Shown piece by piece: positions 6,831 to 7,451 of a stretch of 7,451 nt of DNA (the stretch's first letter is position 1; every line of letters starts with the position of its first letter). The notes below the pieces were generated by a model. That model made no database searches. It was not told where the DNA came from and saw nothing but the letters and a program-made list of their open reading frames with translations. The position numbers and the translations under genes were made by a program. The stretch is taken from the NCBI GenBank assembly GCA_051004015.1, contig JBPCKT010000034.1, positions 1-7,451 of the forward strand. Direction: 5' to 3'. The DNA comes from SXOA01 sp051004015 (GTDB lineage: Bacteria > Planctomycetota > Planctomycetia > Pirellulales > Pirellulaceae).

Positions 6831-7310
6831 ATGAAAAGTCGCAATCGCAAACGTAGGAGGCACGATTTCCGCACGGTCGGTGGCGCCACTTTGCTCCTCT
6901 GCGTTGCCTTCCTTGGCGGCTGCAAGACCCGCACCGCGGACGATTACCGGCCTTCCGAGGAGCTCTGCCGGCAAGCGCTGACGGCGGCACTCGATGCCTG
7001 GAAGTTGGGCGAGTCTCCAGGACGAATCGAAGGTACGCCCGCGATCGAGATTGGGGATACACTCCGACGGCCAGGACAGAAGCTCGAAAGCTATGAGATT
7101 CTTGGAGAAACTGCCGGGGACCAGGGCCGACAATTCGCCGTTCGGGTTATGTTCACTAACCCCGCCGCCGAAGAGAAAATCGACTTCATCTTGATTGGCA
7201 TCGATCCGATTTGGGTCTTCCGCCAGGAAGAGTACGACATGGTCACGCACTGGGAGCACAAGATGCCTCCCACCGACGATGCTCAAGAGGCGGCTGCTTC
7301 GCAGAAGTGA
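6831..7310 (+). CDS. Small lipoprotein of unknown function downstream of DUF1559
   Basis: I recognise no characterised family. The 159-residue product starts with a very basic n-region (eight Lys/Arg before residue 15), a hydrophobic core at about 16-28 and the lipobox-like L28-G29-G30-C31, so it is probably lipidated on Cys31 and held at a membrane. The mature part has a helical-looking stretch rich in Leu, Ala and Glu at about 40-55, then alternating strands, and a more conserved-looking WVFRQEEYDM segment near the C terminus. It shows no catalytic motif. The ATG at 6831 is chosen because the strong AAGGGAGG site and the lipoprotein signal both fit it. The 14-base gap after the DUF1559 stop suggests co-expression, so it may help assemble or anchor the pseudopilin-like protein; that link is inference only. 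Confidence 0.8.
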   Translation: MKSRNRKRRRHDFRTVGGATLLLCVAFLGGCKTRTADDYRPSEELCRQALTAALDAWKLGESPGRIEGTPAIEIGDTLRRPGQKLESYEILGETAGDQGRQFAVRVMFTNPAAEEKIDFILIGIDPIWVFRQEEYDMVTHWEHKMPPTDDAQEAAASQK

Positions 7311-7385
7311 GATCTAGTTAGGACCACTACTGTCCGGCTATAAGTCGAACAGGGTTCTCTGGTTAGGGAAAGTGACTTCTGGGTT

Positions 7386-7399
7386 TTGGATGTTGGATG
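7386..7399 (+). repeat. Tandem heptamer TTGGATG x2
   Basis: TTGGATG occurs twice head to tail. A looser third copy, GGTTAGATG, follows at 7401-7409. It is short and could be chance. Confidence 0.5.
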
Positions 7400-7411
7400 C
7401 GGTTAGATGCT

Positions 7412-7430
7412 GAAAAATAGGGGTTTTTTC
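7412..7430 (+). terminator. A/T stem with T run, possible weak terminator
   Basis: GAAAAA (7412-7417) can pair with TTTTTC (7425-7430) around a 7-base loop containing GGGG. The stem has a single G-C pair, so it would be weak. It lies 101 bases after the lipoprotein stop. A terminator for the DUF1559 pair is expected somewhere here, but this is only a candidate. Confidence 0.2.
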
Positions 7431-7451
7431 AAATAGCGTGAGACTCAGGAT

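Larger units (their letters stand above)
7311..7451. other. Non-coding tail with small repeats
   Basis: No gene is supported in the last 141 bases, which are visibly richer in A and T than the coding part. I see GGAC (7321-7324) and GTCC (7332-7335) around a 7-base loop, a tandem heptamer at 7386-7399 and an A/T stem at 7412-7430. The stretch from 7321 looks unlike the upstream DNA and might be the edge of a mobile element, but no transposase or partner repeat is in view. Confidence 0.45.

Noticed and set aside
6597..7286. Minus-strand open frame of 229 codons across the DUF1559 and lipoprotein genes
   Set aside because: It spans the junction of two well-supported + strand genes and shows no family features or ribosome site.

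Overview
The window looks like chromosomal DNA of a planctomycete. The strongest sign is the gene at 5791-6816, a DUF1559 protein with a prepilin-type leader, a family hugely expanded in Planctomycetes. The G+C-rich coding sequence, a Cys-containing secreted protein and a short lipoprotein gene just downstream fit the same phylum. All five supported genes are on the + strand, and no genus can be named from the sequence alone.

Layout: 1-146 is a non-coding leader. A tight cluster of three genes follows. The first (147-3191) encodes a 1014-residue protein that fuses a five-helix membrane domain, a five-heme c-type cytochrome domain, a beta-rich domain and a TPR domain. After 13 bases comes the second (3205-5076), a membrane-anchored FG-GAP/VCBS beta-propeller with a C-terminal ASPIC/UnbV domain. 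The third (5073-5567) overlaps it by 4 bases and encodes a small secreted protein with two C-x4-C motifs. A 223-base gap with two stem-loops separates this cluster from a second pair: the DUF1559 pseudopilin-like protein (5791-6816) and a 159-residue lipoprotein of unknown function (6831-7310). The last 141 bases are visibly less G+C-rich, hold small repeats and contain no gene I can support.

How they may work together: the spacing of the first three genes suggests one transcript whose products all act outside the cytoplasmic membrane. In the cytochrome, four histidines sit at opposite faces of helices 2 and 4, so the membrane part may hold two b hemes and carry electrons across the membrane to the five c hemes. 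The TPR domain and the calcium-binding propeller could hold or dock partner proteins. This is inference; no substrate, acceptor or pathway can be read from the sequence. The most interesting item is this fused b/c/TPR cytochrome with its propeller partner.
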